A stretch of 64,000 nt of DNA from Xanthostigma xanthostigma (taxonomy: Eukaryota > Arthropoda > Insecta > Raphidioptera > Raphidiidae): contig OY754472.1 in NCBI GenBank assembly GCA_963575645.1, positions 1,240,001 to 1,304,000 on the forward strand, written 5' to 3'. The stretch's first letter is position 1, and each line of letters starts with the position of its first letter. Position numbers and translations under genes: made by a program. Shown one piece after another: positions 52,301-62,162 of the stretch. The notes below the pieces were generated by a model. The model saw only the letters and a program-made list of their open reading frames with translations, had not been told where the DNA came from and made no database searches.

Positions 52301-52924
52301 CAATACGATAGACCGCTCTATCTGTAGCTAAAAATCTATTAGTTTTTAAGCTATGCGCCCATGGACACTTTTTCCTAGCGACCTTTAAACTATAAAATAA
52401 AACAATTTCCGATCAATTTAACCGAGAACCAACTCCGATAAGGTTTGTGCGGGGCCCTTTATGTCTCACGACGGCTCCTAATTTTTTTACATTGAAGAAG
52501 GACCCTTGCTCTTTTACTTGACCCACGAATGAATTTGTTAAGTGGTAGGTTTGGCTACAGTAGCGCTTGGTTAAAACATGTTAACATAACCTAGTTTCAT
52601 AGGTAGATAATATGTAGACCGACCAACATACATTTTCCAGAATACCAACATAATACAGAATACATACATTAATTCTGAACCGAATATATGTAGATATGGA
52701 CTTATACATGAATAATTGTACATAATATAATAATGTATTCATGCATGACGTATGTATATTGTATACATTCTTACATAATATGCGCTGTAGTGCTGATTTA
52801 GGCCCTAACAAAGATTAAACTTTGCCCCGGAGATTTTTATTGTCAACGTCAATTAATAAACAATAGTCATTAATGAATGTACAATTTCTTTAATGAGAAT
52901 ATTTAAATCGAATGTGTTTCTCAT
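52301..52924. other. Unassigned sequence
   Basis: Apart from the repeat flank noted for the foldback, nothing is recognised. Confidence 0.3.
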
Positions 52925-52927
52925 TTA

Positions 52928-53283
52928 AATAACACGGGAAAAACGACGCTTTTACTCAAACATGGATTATAGCTGGCAGAAACGTTTTTTTGATAGCGGC
53001 ATTTTGTAGAGAATTAAATTTGCCACAAAAAAGGTCCTTGATACTAAATCGGTGAATTCATTATTTTCAAAGATAAATTGAGATTAATTAAGTGAAATCA
53101 GATTTTTATGAGAATGTTTAAACGAACCTATCTTTGAAAATAATGAATTCACGGATTTAGTACTAAGGACCTTTTTTTGTGGCATATTTAATTCTCTACA
53201 AAATACTGCTATCAAAAATTAAAAAAAAAAATGTCTACCAGCTATCCATGTTTGAGTGAAAACGTCGTTTTTCTATTGTTAAT
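52928..53283. repeat. Foldback repeat (arms ~150 bp)
   Basis: GAAAAACGACGCTTTTACTC..., TTTTGTAGAGAATTAAATTTGCCACAAAAAAGGTCC and GAATTCATTATTTTCAAAGAT are all mirrored on the right (ATCTTTGAAAATAATGAATTC, GGACCTTTTTTTGTGGCATATTTAATTCTCTAC, AAAACGTCGTTTTTC). Centre at about 53107. Confidence 0.88.
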
Positions 53284-53397
53284 AAAATGGACTTACACCG
53301 TTCACAGGTTTGATCTAGGAAGCTGAAATGTTGGGAGAATTTGTTTTAGGTCTAATGTTAAAACAGCCAATGGGACCTAAAAATAAAAAAATAAAAA

Positions 53398-54462
53398 AAG
53401 TGTGTGTGTTTGTGTCAGCTCCGACGCACGACTAGAGTTTACTCCTTAGATACGCTGTATAATGTAATTCCATCTCATTCTTTCGCACGTTAAATCCTAC
53501 AGATATATATGTTTGTCTCTTTTGTATTCCATCTCATTCTGTCGCACGTTAAATCCTACAGATATATATGTTTGTCTCTTTTGTATTTCATCTCATTCTT
53601 TCGCACATTAAATCCTACAGATATAATATATGTTTGTCTCTTTTGAAGCGGACGAGCGTAACGCCACACTTGAAGCGGTGGAGCTAACGCTTCACCAATT
53701 GATTTTTCTACTCATAAAATTTCCGTACCGGGCCTTATAACTCAAAATCGTTTCTTTAGGAGGTTGATGCGTTACATTCCCAATCAAAAGTAAGTCAAAT
53801 TCTAAATGAGAACTTTTCCATAATAAATTTTTACAAAAGGTTATAAGTCGATGATACTAATAAATTATTGTCATAAAGGCATAAATAAATAATTTTTTTA
53901 ATAATAATGACATAATTTTGAATTTTTTGTACAAAGATAGATTAGAAAAAATAAATTTATGTAAATATCTGTATTTTACATATTTTTTTGCAGTAAATAA
54001 TTAAAAAAAGAAATTAGAAGTAATGAAAATTAAAATTAAATCATTAAAAAGGTGAAAACTCAGCTAAAATTGTTAAATTTGTCAAGAATGAAAGTCCATA
54101 ATCTTAAAGTGCTTAGGTTTAATAATTTGTTTTAATGATTAAAAGTCTCCTAATTAAATTGGAAAAAATATTAAAATATGCGTAAGACATCGATGCTTTA
54201 CATAGTTAGTTTTTGGAACTGCTGACATTATTTGGTTATTTACAAAAAATTAATATGTACCGTTTGCGTGCTAGGTTGACATATTTTCCATAAGACTACA
54301 TGTAAAAGTTTTTTTTAATTTTTAACTTTATAAATCTCCTAATGATTTTGGATTTTTTACAGAAAATTTTGTCATAAAAAATCTATTAAAAAAACTTTAT
54401 TTCAGATTTTTTTCATTATCTTCGTAAAACGGCTCAACCTCCTTAAGGAGTAAACTCCAATA
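53398..54462 (+). mobile_element. Repeat element with three 59-bp units, interrupted by a TTAA element
   Basis: Same element as 15555-15872 (CAGCTCCGACGCACGACTAG, GAGTTTACTCCTTAGATACG, three ATTCCATCTCATTCT...GTTTGTCTCTTTTG units, GGCCTTATAACTCAAAATCG). It splits at 53758 and resumes at 54443 as TTAAGGAGTAAACTCC. The uninterrupted copy reads TTTCTTAAGGAGTAACTCC there. Confidence 0.75.
53759..54442. mobile_element. TTAA-flanked DNA element without LINE (684 bp)
   Basis: GGAGGTTGATGCGTT...AACGGCTCAACCTCC, with TTAA on the right (54443-54446) and its one-base variant TTTA on the left (53755-53758). Collinear in reverse complement with 17490-22046 minus the LINE. Provides the empty site for the LINE at about 54245-54255. 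Confidence 0.8.
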
Positions 54463-54700
54463 AACTCCAAAAAAACACCCTAATATACATATTTATACGA
54501 TGCGCGGTTTATACAACGTATTTGTGATGTGGCCAATATCGTGCCACATGTTATATGTTGTAGTTTGTTGTCATGCTAACCTATACAGCGAATGCGGTAA
54601 AAGTTTTTGAAACTATCTTTATTGGGGTAACGGGGTGCCCATAGGTACGTCGTAAATCAAGACGATTATGTGCACGTAGATATTACTTACCTATACGTAT
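54463..54700. other. Unassigned sequence
   Basis: Nothing recognised. Confidence 0.3.
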
Positions 54701-54714
54701 GTACCATTCATCCA

Positions 54715-54990
54715 GTGGCGTACACAATACACTGCCAAAAAAGCGGTCAAGTGCATTGATGGTTTCATGTGTCGCTCCTGAGCGAGTCGTTCATAATGAA
54801 CGGCACCTCCCTCGGAGCGAAGCGAGTCGCTCATTTTTTGTGAATGACTCACTCCGAGTGCCATTGCTCTGTACTGTTGCATTCGCACATTTACAGAGCG
54901 CACACAGCACAGGCCACAGAGGCACTAGTGAATTTTGCACGTACTGAGTTATCTTTGCTGAGTCATTTAATGTTGAATGACACACTGTAA
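54715..54990. mobile_element. hAT-like MITE fragment (GAGCGAGTCG motifs)
   Basis: GTGTCGCTCCTGAGCGAGTC, GGAGCGAAGCGAGTCGCTCA and related palindromic motifs resemble the interior of 55330-55569 and 57300-57514. A CAGTGGCGTACACAATAC start at 54715 looks hAT-like. Boundaries unresolved. Confidence 0.4.
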
Positions 54991-55073
54991 GTGTAATAGC
55001 TTATAGTGACTTAAACCATTCACATTGACGTCGTTGACAAAGATATAATATCGTAACAATAAACGTTATTATT

Positions 55074-55271
55074 TTTTCAATATTTTGATACTAATTAATT
55101 ATTTTGAAAGAATTTTACATAAAGCGAATTAGAAATTAATTATTAATTATTTTTTTATATTTTTTAGATCCGTTCTGAAGAAGATCCAAATCCGGATCGA
55201 AACGTTAATGTATTAATTATATTTTTTGTTAATATATTGTCTGAAAAATTGGTCGATAATTTTATTTATTG
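55074..55271 (+). mobile_element. Small Penelope-derived/retrozyme-like element with 13-bp duplication
   Basis: Flanked by AAACGTTATTATT (55061-55073, 55272-55284). It contains CTGAAGA, the hairpin GATCC-AAATCC-GGATC and GAAACGTTAATG (55175-55208) and ends ATTTTATTTATTG. Intact core. Non-coding. Confidence 0.78.
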
Positions 55272-55329
55272 AAACGTTATTATTGTTCAGCTTTTATTAT
55301 ACTTTATAGTTTATCCGAAATGCGAATAA

Positions 55330-55569
55330 TATAAGATCAGAATCATATATTAAAATGAGCTCAGAGCTAAGTGTGTGTATTGTGCTGTACAATGTTAAGT
55401 GACTCTTGAGCATGCATGATGACAGTTCACACCTCTGCAGTCTGCACTTTTGTGTAGTGCGTACTGTCTAGTGTCGCTCCTTTGAACGACTCGCTCTGAG
55501 CGACTCTTTTTAGTGAGTGGAGCGCACGGAGCCAGCTCCCAATAAAGAGTCATGTGGACCCATCACTAG
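55330..55569. mobile_element. hAT-like MITE, copy with GTGGACCCATCACTAGT end
   Basis: GAGCTCAGAGCTAAGTGTGT...GTGTCGCTCCTTTGAACGAC, GGAGCCAGCTC, AAAGAGTCATGTGGACCCAT, CACTAGT. Collinear with 57300-57514. The GATGGGTCCACATGACTC end has hAT style, but no 8-bp duplication was confirmed. Confidence 0.55.
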
Positions 55570-56006
55570 TATGAATGAATGAATAAATTAATTGTTATGG
55601 GTTAATAGCCCGTTAAAGCACGTCATCCTAAAAGAATTTTTCTTGATATCTTGATCGAAAGAACATACTTTCGGCATCAATATTGAAAATTTGGCACCCT
55701 TTTTAGATCTCAATTCATTTAATAACAAATAATAAAAAACACACTTGAAAATTTTATAAAATATTTTCTATCTTCAGGAATACAGACATAGGTATACTGT
55801 TTTTTATTATTTTTTATTAATAATGTTCTACTAAGTGCCGAGTGAAAAATCAGTGCAAATTATATCAATTCTTTTTGTGTTGAGGTATGACTCAATTTTT
55901 CATAGTATGAAAATAATATTCTTAATATTGAACTTCTCTCCCTTTTTAACATTTATTATCTTCTACTACAAAATTTGTAGATTTGCAATCCTTAATCGAA
56001 ATAATT
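55570..56006. other. Unassigned sequence with repeat flank
   Basis: AAATTTGGCACCCTTTTTAG + ATCTCAATTCATT (55687) echoes the inner inverted repeat of 12785-13495. Otherwise nothing. Confidence 0.3.
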
Positions 56007-56170
56007 GGATGGATAAATAGCGACTATGGATCAATGAATGCTGTACTTTGTATTATTCATTTAATATATTATCTTACAATAAACAATGTGCCGAAACGTA
56101 AGATAATATATTAAATGAATACCTAATACAAAGTACAGCATTCATTGATCCATAGCCGCTATTTATCCAT
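56007..56170. repeat. Foldback repeat (arms ~75 bp)
   Basis: ATGGATAAATAGCGACTATG...TTAATATATTATCTTAC is mirrored by GTAAGATAATATATTAA...CATAGCCGCTATTTATCCAT. The centre contains CCGAAACGTAAG, reminiscent of the GAAACGT half of the hammerhead-like core, without the CTGANGA half. Confidence 0.8.
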
Positions 56171-56860
56171 TTAACATTTATGTTTTTGATGGAGTATCAT
56201 TACTTTTTGTAAAGAAATTATTATTATTTATCATTCAAAAGTGATTTGTAAAATTTATCCTTTTCCCCAACCTATAGTTTTCTCTTTCGAAAGGGGCTAG
56301 GTGTTAATAAAAATCGATTGCTTAGAAAATATTTCAAATCATAAAAATTCACTGTTTTCTGATTTTTTCCTTTGTATATATGTCGCCGGGATATTGTCAA
56401 ACCCGTGATATTATAATTTCACTTAGTGAAATTATAATATCACGACTCTTTGTCAATCGTGATATTGTAATTTCACTAGTGAAATTATAATATCACGGAT
56501 TTGACAATATGCCGGCGACATATACATTACACACACTTACCTAGCTGGATGCCAAATTTCATCTTTCTAGACAATCTTGAAGTTAGTTAAGTTTTTGATC
56601 TATATGTCAGTAAGTCAGTGAATCAGTCAGTCAATAACCGTTTCAGCTGTATTTATGAAATTTGGGGTTCTAGTTAACCTAAGAGGTATTAATAAATAAA
56701 CCAAATTTCATGTGTTTACGGAGATTTTGCGTTATTTAGGGGTCAAAAGTGGCTCCAAATGGTTTGTGTAATATAACATACGGCTGCTGCTTCCTTTTTC
56801 TATTTTGAACTTGGCCTGACACGCTACCGCGTGTCTATAAATCCAAATAATTCGTAAAAC
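56171..56860 (+). mobile_element. Dispersed repeat, sister of 12785-13495, with nested MITE
   Basis: Collinear with the 12.8-kb copy from ACATTTATGTTTTTGATGGA through GGCTCCAAATGGTT to GACACGCTACCGCGTGTCTA. It is interrupted only by the 140-bp MITE at 56381-56520. Confidence 0.75.
56381..56520. mobile_element. 140-bp TGTCG MITE, copy 2
   Basis: TGTCGCCGGGATATTGTCAAA...CAATATGCCGGCGACA with TATA duplications at 56377-56380 and 56521-56524. Same length as, and inverted relative to, 45337-45476. The unoccupied site survives at about 13197-13205. Confidence 0.9.
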
Positions 56861-57290
56861 GGATGACTTAAAGTAGTCAGTAAAAAATTGTTTAGCATGG
56901 CTGAAAAAAATCTTGCACCCGCCACTGTCATAGTGTATAAATTCATGCATGCATTCGATTGCTGTGGCTGGAACAAAATATCCTGCTATTTTTGAAATAA
57001 TTTTAGGTAAATAGTTTATAATGTTCGTTTTCCAACACATACACACTGCACATGTACCGGATATAAAATGTTTGAAAGTATTAGCTTTTAACCACAGCCT
57101 ACTAACATGTGGTTTGTACATATTATGTTCATTATGTAACTTTTGGCATTTACATGCAAAACATGTTTTATGTAACAAATAAACAAAGCAAATAAAAATT
57201 GATATCTTTTCGAAATAATTCGTTTTTAAACACAGAACAATAATAGTAGTTTTTAAATGCCACGAATTGTTTATTTAAAGTCAATGTTCT
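56861..57290. other. Unassigned sequence
   Basis: A 148-codon minus-strand frame (56732-57178) runs from the dispersed repeat into this stretch. It has several Cys residues but no recognised domain, and is not called as a gene. Confidence 0.3.
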
Positions 57291-57299
57291 CTAAATTGG

Positions 57300-57514
57300 G
57301 ATATTAAAATGAGTTCAGAGCTGAGTGTGTGTATTGTGCTGTGCAATGCTACGTGACTCCTGAGCATGCATGATGACAGTTCACACCTCTGCAGTCTGCA
57401 CTCTGCGTACTGTCTAGTGTCGCTCCTTTGAACGACTCGCTCTGAGCGACTCTTTTTAATGAGCGGAAGCACGGAGCCAGCTCTCAATAAAGAGTCATGT
57501 GGACACATCACTAG
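57300..57514. mobile_element. hAT-like MITE, second copy
   Basis: Matches 55330-55569 (GAGTTCAGAGCTGAGTGTGT...GAGTCATGTGGACACATCACTAGT) with a ~20-bp deletion near GTCTGCACTCTGCG. Confidence 0.55.
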
Positions 57515-57598
57515 TGCCAGTGACAAAATTAAAAAAACTTTTACTAGCGATAATTCGTCAACTACAAGGTATAATATTATTAGGTACTAGTGTGACCT

Positions 57599-58180
57599 GT
57601 GCGAATTGTTCGCACTAAATAAGTATAATAATTATCACTTTACAAAATTATTTTTTAAATATGATTGCAGGTATTCAATTCGTTTCTAATTTTGCACACT
57701 GCTTATAACGTTCTTTTTTTTGTTGTATTACAATATGAAGCTCAGATGACAGATCGAAGAAATATTTCACTAAAATTGTCATATAGAGGCGCAAGTAGCA
57801 AAAGCGTTGAGCTAAGCCGTCAGATGGCATCATGCAGCATTGTTGTGACGTTGTTCAGCGTTGCTCGCTGTTTCAAAATTAAAGCCGTCAGATGGCTGTA
57901 TGCAGTATTGTGTCTGTTGTATTACAATATGAAGGTCAGATGACAGATCGAAGTGTTGACGTTGTTTCAAAATTAAAGCCGTTAGATGGCAGACGTTGTT
58001 CAGCGTTGCTGTATTTTAATTAATTTACAAAAACAAAAACAATAATAAATTTTTTAGTTGTCGATGTCAGTAGAGCAAGCAATTATCTGTAAAATGATAT
58101 ATAATTTATGTGGAGAAATTGTGAGGTTTTTTCTAAAAAGGGAGGCAAACATCTTAACCTTAGCGTATTAATATGTATGA
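57599..58180 (-). mobile_element. Non-autonomous Helitron, family 1, copy G
   Basis: Minus strand: A|TCATACATATTAATACGC at 58180 and GTGCGAA-CAA-TTCGCAC hairpin + CTAG|T at 57599. The loop has changed by one base but the stem is kept. 582 bp. Confidence 0.9.
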
Positions 58181-58785
58181 TAGCCAGTTACAAAGACTCT
58201 AGTTGTTTAACTATATTAATCAATAAGCAAAGATACTTTTAGCTTATTTTTATCACCTGTTGCAATAAAAAGTGGCTTATATACGATTCGATCCAATATA
58301 ATTAATTTTATCGATGTTAGTTCGAAATACAGCCGTAAAGACACATTGTTATGCGTGTAGGTCGAATATGCATTGGTAGCATGTGTGTTTAAAGCGGGCT
58401 ACCGTATAGTTTGGGTTTGGGGGTTTTGTACAAGAAGGAGAGGGTGTTTGGTACATTAGCGGCTCTGACCTGAAGGGTTGAATTCGTGAGGTCAAGGGTT
58501 GTGTGCCAGCTACAACTGAAACTAAACTATTTCACTCTCGAGGAATACATATACACACACACATGCATGCTCCCACGTGTGTGTTTGTGTGTAGATGTAT
58601 TCACCCCCGACAGTTGACCGCCTGCCTCCTCCCCCCCCCGAAACGGTACGAATATACCTTCATATACACAAATACGTACAATATAATATCGCGTATACAA
58701 ATCCGGTAGACACCTTGCACGGCAAGGGATGGGCAAAATCGTACAGGAATAAACGTTTGTGGAAAATGGACCTGGAGCCGAGAAC
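58181..58785. other. Unassigned, apparently single-copy sequence
   Basis: CA/GT runs (58551-58566, 58576-58594) and CCTCCCCCCCCC at 58626. Short overlapping frames on both strands lack any domain. Confidence 0.35.
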
Positions 58786-58788
58786 TTT

Positions 58789-59590
58789 TTGAAGGAAAAC
58801 TTCTTTAGGCACGCTTCACTTGGGGAGTAAGCTGGTAAATGCATGACGAAATCGTTTACGGAAGTGCATCATCGGAGTTGAGAGGGAGATATAAGTTAGT
58901 GAGTGCGACAAAGACCTAGCGTTAATACAACTATTTGACGTTTAAAATGAAAATAACTGTTTTTTTTGTATCAAAAATACATTTCATCGAATTTTACTGT
59001 ATTTTGTAATGGGAAATAAAGTAGGTTAGTTAATAAATCCTTTTAAATGTATTATAAATAATGCTAATAAATAAATAAAATTATCGACCAATTTTTCAGA
59101 CAATATATTAACAAAAAATATCAATAATACCTACAGTAACGTTTCGATCCGGATTTGGATCTTCTTCAGAACGGATCTAAAAATATAAAAAAATAATTAA
59201 TAATTAGTTTCTATTTATTTTGTAATTCGTGAAAGATTTTTTTAATATAATAGAAACTAATTATTAATTATTTTTTTATATTTTTAGATCCGTTCTGAAG
59301 AAGATCCAAATCCGTATCGAAACGTTAATGTATTATTGATATTTTTTGTTAATATATTGTCTGAAAAATTGGTCGATAATTTTATTTATTGAAGAGTTCT
59401 AATCAGACGTTAATCAAAGATTTGAATAATGCTAATAATAATAATGCATATTATTGTTCGTTTAGGAATTTAACATGAGCAAATTTGAGGTATTTACGCA
59501 TTATTCTTAATACCTAAATATATTTAAAATAATTATGGCAGGAAGAAGTTTTACTTCAGTCGTGTGTTCTAAAGCACGCTCGCTTTTTTT
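58789..59590 (+). mobile_element. Palindromic-end transposon, copy 3, with nested Penelope-derived element
   Basis: GAAGGAAAACTTCTTTAGGC to GGAAGAAGTTTTACTTCAG and TCGTGTGTTCTAAAGCACGC. It has a single 38-bp unit (58845-58873) where the 22.7-kb copy has thirteen. Interrupted at 59071-59424. Confidence 0.75.
59071..59424. mobile_element. Penelope-derived element, inverted double copy, 14-bp duplication
   Basis: Flanked by AATAATGCTAATAA (59057-59070, 59425-59438). It consists of two head-to-head copies of the small element (arms about 59075-59220 and 59262-59397), each with its own hammerhead-like core (59168-59138 minus, 59295-59326 plus), followed by the AAGAGTTCTAATCAGACGTT tail also seen at 17109. 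The uninterrupted host sequence is at 23513-23530. Confidence 0.8.
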
Positions 59591-59609
59591 GTAACGATGT
59601 CGATACGGG

Positions 59610-60345
59610 GCCGATTGAAGCTTGAAACCGCTGCACACGAGGCTAGAAACACTGCTTGGAGTTCTGCTGGCCGGCAGACTGGGTAAGAAGCTGGAAATGA
59701 CGTCACTGCGGGCTCGCCTGCTAGCTCACAAGGTATGTTTTAAAATTAAAACAGAGATTGCTAGGTCCGCTGCTTGCTCTGAGCAAGAACCAATCAGGAA
59801 ACAGTATCTTGTCACGTGGGCGACTTGAACAAACGCCCACAAACCAACGTGACGTAATTATGCTCAGAGTCAGACAAGAGACATGTTTTGCTCTGTGTTT
59901 ATAACTGAATCGTTATTGCGTGCGCACCAGATTTATTCACGAAACTAGCTTGAAAAGACGTCTCGTGTGAAGCGAACACATAACAGCAACCAAGAAAAAC
60001 AGCGCTAGAAAATTAGTAGGCAAATCCAGCAAGGAATCTAGAGCAGCGTTTCTAGCCTCGTATACACACGAGGCTGGATTTGCCGCTAGATTCCTTGACT
60101 ACTAGTTTTCTAGCGCCGGTTTTCTTAATTGCTTTTATGTGCTCGCTACACACGAGACGACTTTTCAAGCATGTTTTGTGGATGGATCTGGTGCGCGCGC
60201 AGTGACAGTTCAAATATAAACATAGAGCAAAACGTGTCTGTTGTCCGACTCTGAGCAGAATGACGCCACGTTGGTTTGAGGGCGTTTGTTTATGTCGCCC
60301 CGTGATAAGATACTGTTTCCTGATTGATTCATCGGCGTCCATGGC
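59610..60345. mobile_element. Large foldback with hAT-like termini
   Basis: CACACGAGGCTAGAAACACTG (59635-59655) and CAGCGTTTCTAGCCTCGTAT (60051-60070) are hAT-like ends. 59780-60030 is mirrored, with divergence, by 60065-60330 (e.g. GAACCAATCAGGAAACAGTATCTT and AAGATACTGTTTCCTGATTGATTC; AGCTTGAAAAGACGTCTCGT and ACGAGACGACTTTTCAAGC). Probably two copies in inverted orientation. Related pieces at 40470-40600, 41453 and 49086. Confidence 0.55.
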
Positions 60346-61060
60346 AAGATTCTGATTTCAGTCATAATCGTATTGTTGAAAGCGTCTTCCCGGGTTTTAC
60401 GCTCTTGGCGCGAGTGCGCGACTCCCTATTGCCAGGTTATGGCACTGATTGGCATCAGACACGTTCGTTTCAGGGCATATAATTTGCAGCCAGTACCCAT
60501 CCCTATTTAGTGAGTATTATGCGCAAAGCACATCACCAACTAGTTATACAGAATATGTGTATAGCACATAGTGTGGATATAATATTATTGGATAGCCACC
60601 TTACTTCTGCATACCTTGTGTTTAATCTATACTCAATGTATAATTATACGCGGTGAGAATTGATTGCATTACCAGCTTTACATTTGTATACCTTAGCCGG
60701 TTACAATACAGTGTACGGTGGAAGGCTACCTTACGTTTTATGAACAATATTCTATATATTATATTTGTATCTATTTGGGTAATGGTACACAATAGAATAC
60801 ATTATTATTATAATACATTAGTATTCAATATGGTTACGTCGTAGGTACATACAACACGCAAGGTTGCTAGATTACAGAGGTTGCTTCGTTCCATTTGACC
60901 AATGCAAGCGCGGGAATGACGCCAGTTAGCGGACCGTTTATATTATAATCAACCTATAATGACAATATCAAAAATATCTTTTATATTTAACTAACTTTAA
61001 AAACTTAATTTATCGCAAGCATCAATGTTCTGTCTTGATTTCTTTGACATTTGTTAAATA
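60346..61060. other. Unassigned sequence
   Basis: Nothing recognised, no repeat partner in the window. Confidence 0.35.
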
Positions 61061-61065
61061 CTACT

Positions 61066-61330
61066 ATTAACTGAGCAAGTAGCATAGTGGTGAGGGCACT
61101 AGACTCGCATTCGTGAGGTATTGGATTCGAATCCCGGCGGGGGCAGATGTGGCTGGGACTTTTTCCTGCTGCCTCTCGCCGAGAAACGGTAATTCTTGTA
61201 CCGCGGCCATCTTGTTGAGGTTTTCCGTGGTTTCCCTCAATAATTCCAGATAAATGTCGGGATGGTTCCTTATTCAAGGCAGGTTACCTGTCAAACTCAC
61301 TTTCGGTGAACGCATTGTAGATTAAAAAAA
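61066..61330 (+). mobile_element. tRNA-derived SINE
   Basis: Head: AGTAGCATAGTGGTGAGGGC (box A) and GGATTCGAATCCC (box B) 30-odd bases apart, as in a tRNA. Body: TGGCTGGGACTTTTTCCTGC, GAGGTTTTCCGTGGTTTCCC, AAATGTCGGGATGGTTCCTT, a central domain seen in many insect SINEs. It ends in an A-rich tail (61321-61331). Transcription by RNA polymerase III from the internal promoter is expected from the boxes. Confidence 0.82.
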
Positions 61331-61708
61331 AATCAAAAACTATAATTTCATTTCTTTATTAACAACGGTGAGTTGGAAAAAAAGTTAGGTTATGTTTATA
61401 CTTAACCGTCGATATACAATTCGAATACATGTGATAATGGCGTCTATATCGCGCTGTTTATCAACAACATATGACGGCTACCGGAACAATAACGGTTAAC
61501 GGGTCGTGATGAAAATTATTTGTCTAATTGTCATACATTTCATTTCCGCATGCAATTGTTTTAGCCAACACTATCGTAGATTGTCATTTGTTTGTGATCA
61601 AAACTACCCCGCAACCCGGCTATAATAATTAATTGACTCGTTGATATGACGTCAGCGTCGCTATATCGGATAAGATGTAGAAGAAATTGTAAAAGCAATG
61701 GTTATATA

Positions 61709-61815
61709 CAGTAGAACCTCGATAAGTTAATGTTCAAGGGAAACGTTGAAAAATTTAAGTTATCGAGTTTTTTACTTATCGAGAGTTGAATTTAACGAGG
61801 TTCAACTGTTCTAAT
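61709..61815. mobile_element. Short pogo/Tigger-like MITE
   Basis: CAGTAGAACCTCGATAAGTT and AACGAGGTTCAACTG form ~15-bp imperfect TIRs about 105 bp apart. Inner repeats TTAAGTTATCGAG / CTTATCGAG are kept. The CAGTnGAACCTCG terminus is typical of pogo/Tigger elements. A TA duplication is not clear. Confidence 0.55.
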
Positions 61816-62162
61816 AAATTGCTAATAAATTTTGTATCTATTTATTAGCAATTTATTAGAACAGTTAAACAATAAAAAATAAAAAAATACAATTTTTATT
61901 TATTATTTTTTATTGTTTAAAAATTTATACATAAACTTGTTACCATGTTTTTGTCTTATGTACCTTAACTTTTGTTAATCGCTATGGTTAGTAATTAATG
62001 TTTATTTTCATAATTATTGTTTTGAATTTTCATATTGTAATTGAAAAAGTCTAAATTATGATAGAAATAAAATTAAATAAATTAATAAAATTACGTTGTT
62101 ATAACAACGTAATTTTATTAATGAAAATATATGACGATTAATTTTATTTCTATCAAAATGTT
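61812..62162. repeat. Three adjacent AT-rich palindromes
   Basis: TTCTAATAAATTGCTAATAA and complement (61812-61863), AAACAATAAAAAATAAAAAA and complement (61867-61921), and GATAGAAATAAAATTAA... with TAATAAAATTACGTTGTTA|TAACAACGTAATTTTATTA (62057-62157). The third is a perfect palindrome at its centre. Confidence 0.75.

Noticed and set aside
56732..57178. 148-aa Cys-containing frame
   Set aside because: The C-terminal third is the dispersed repeat shared with 13.4 kb; the rest has no recognisable domain.
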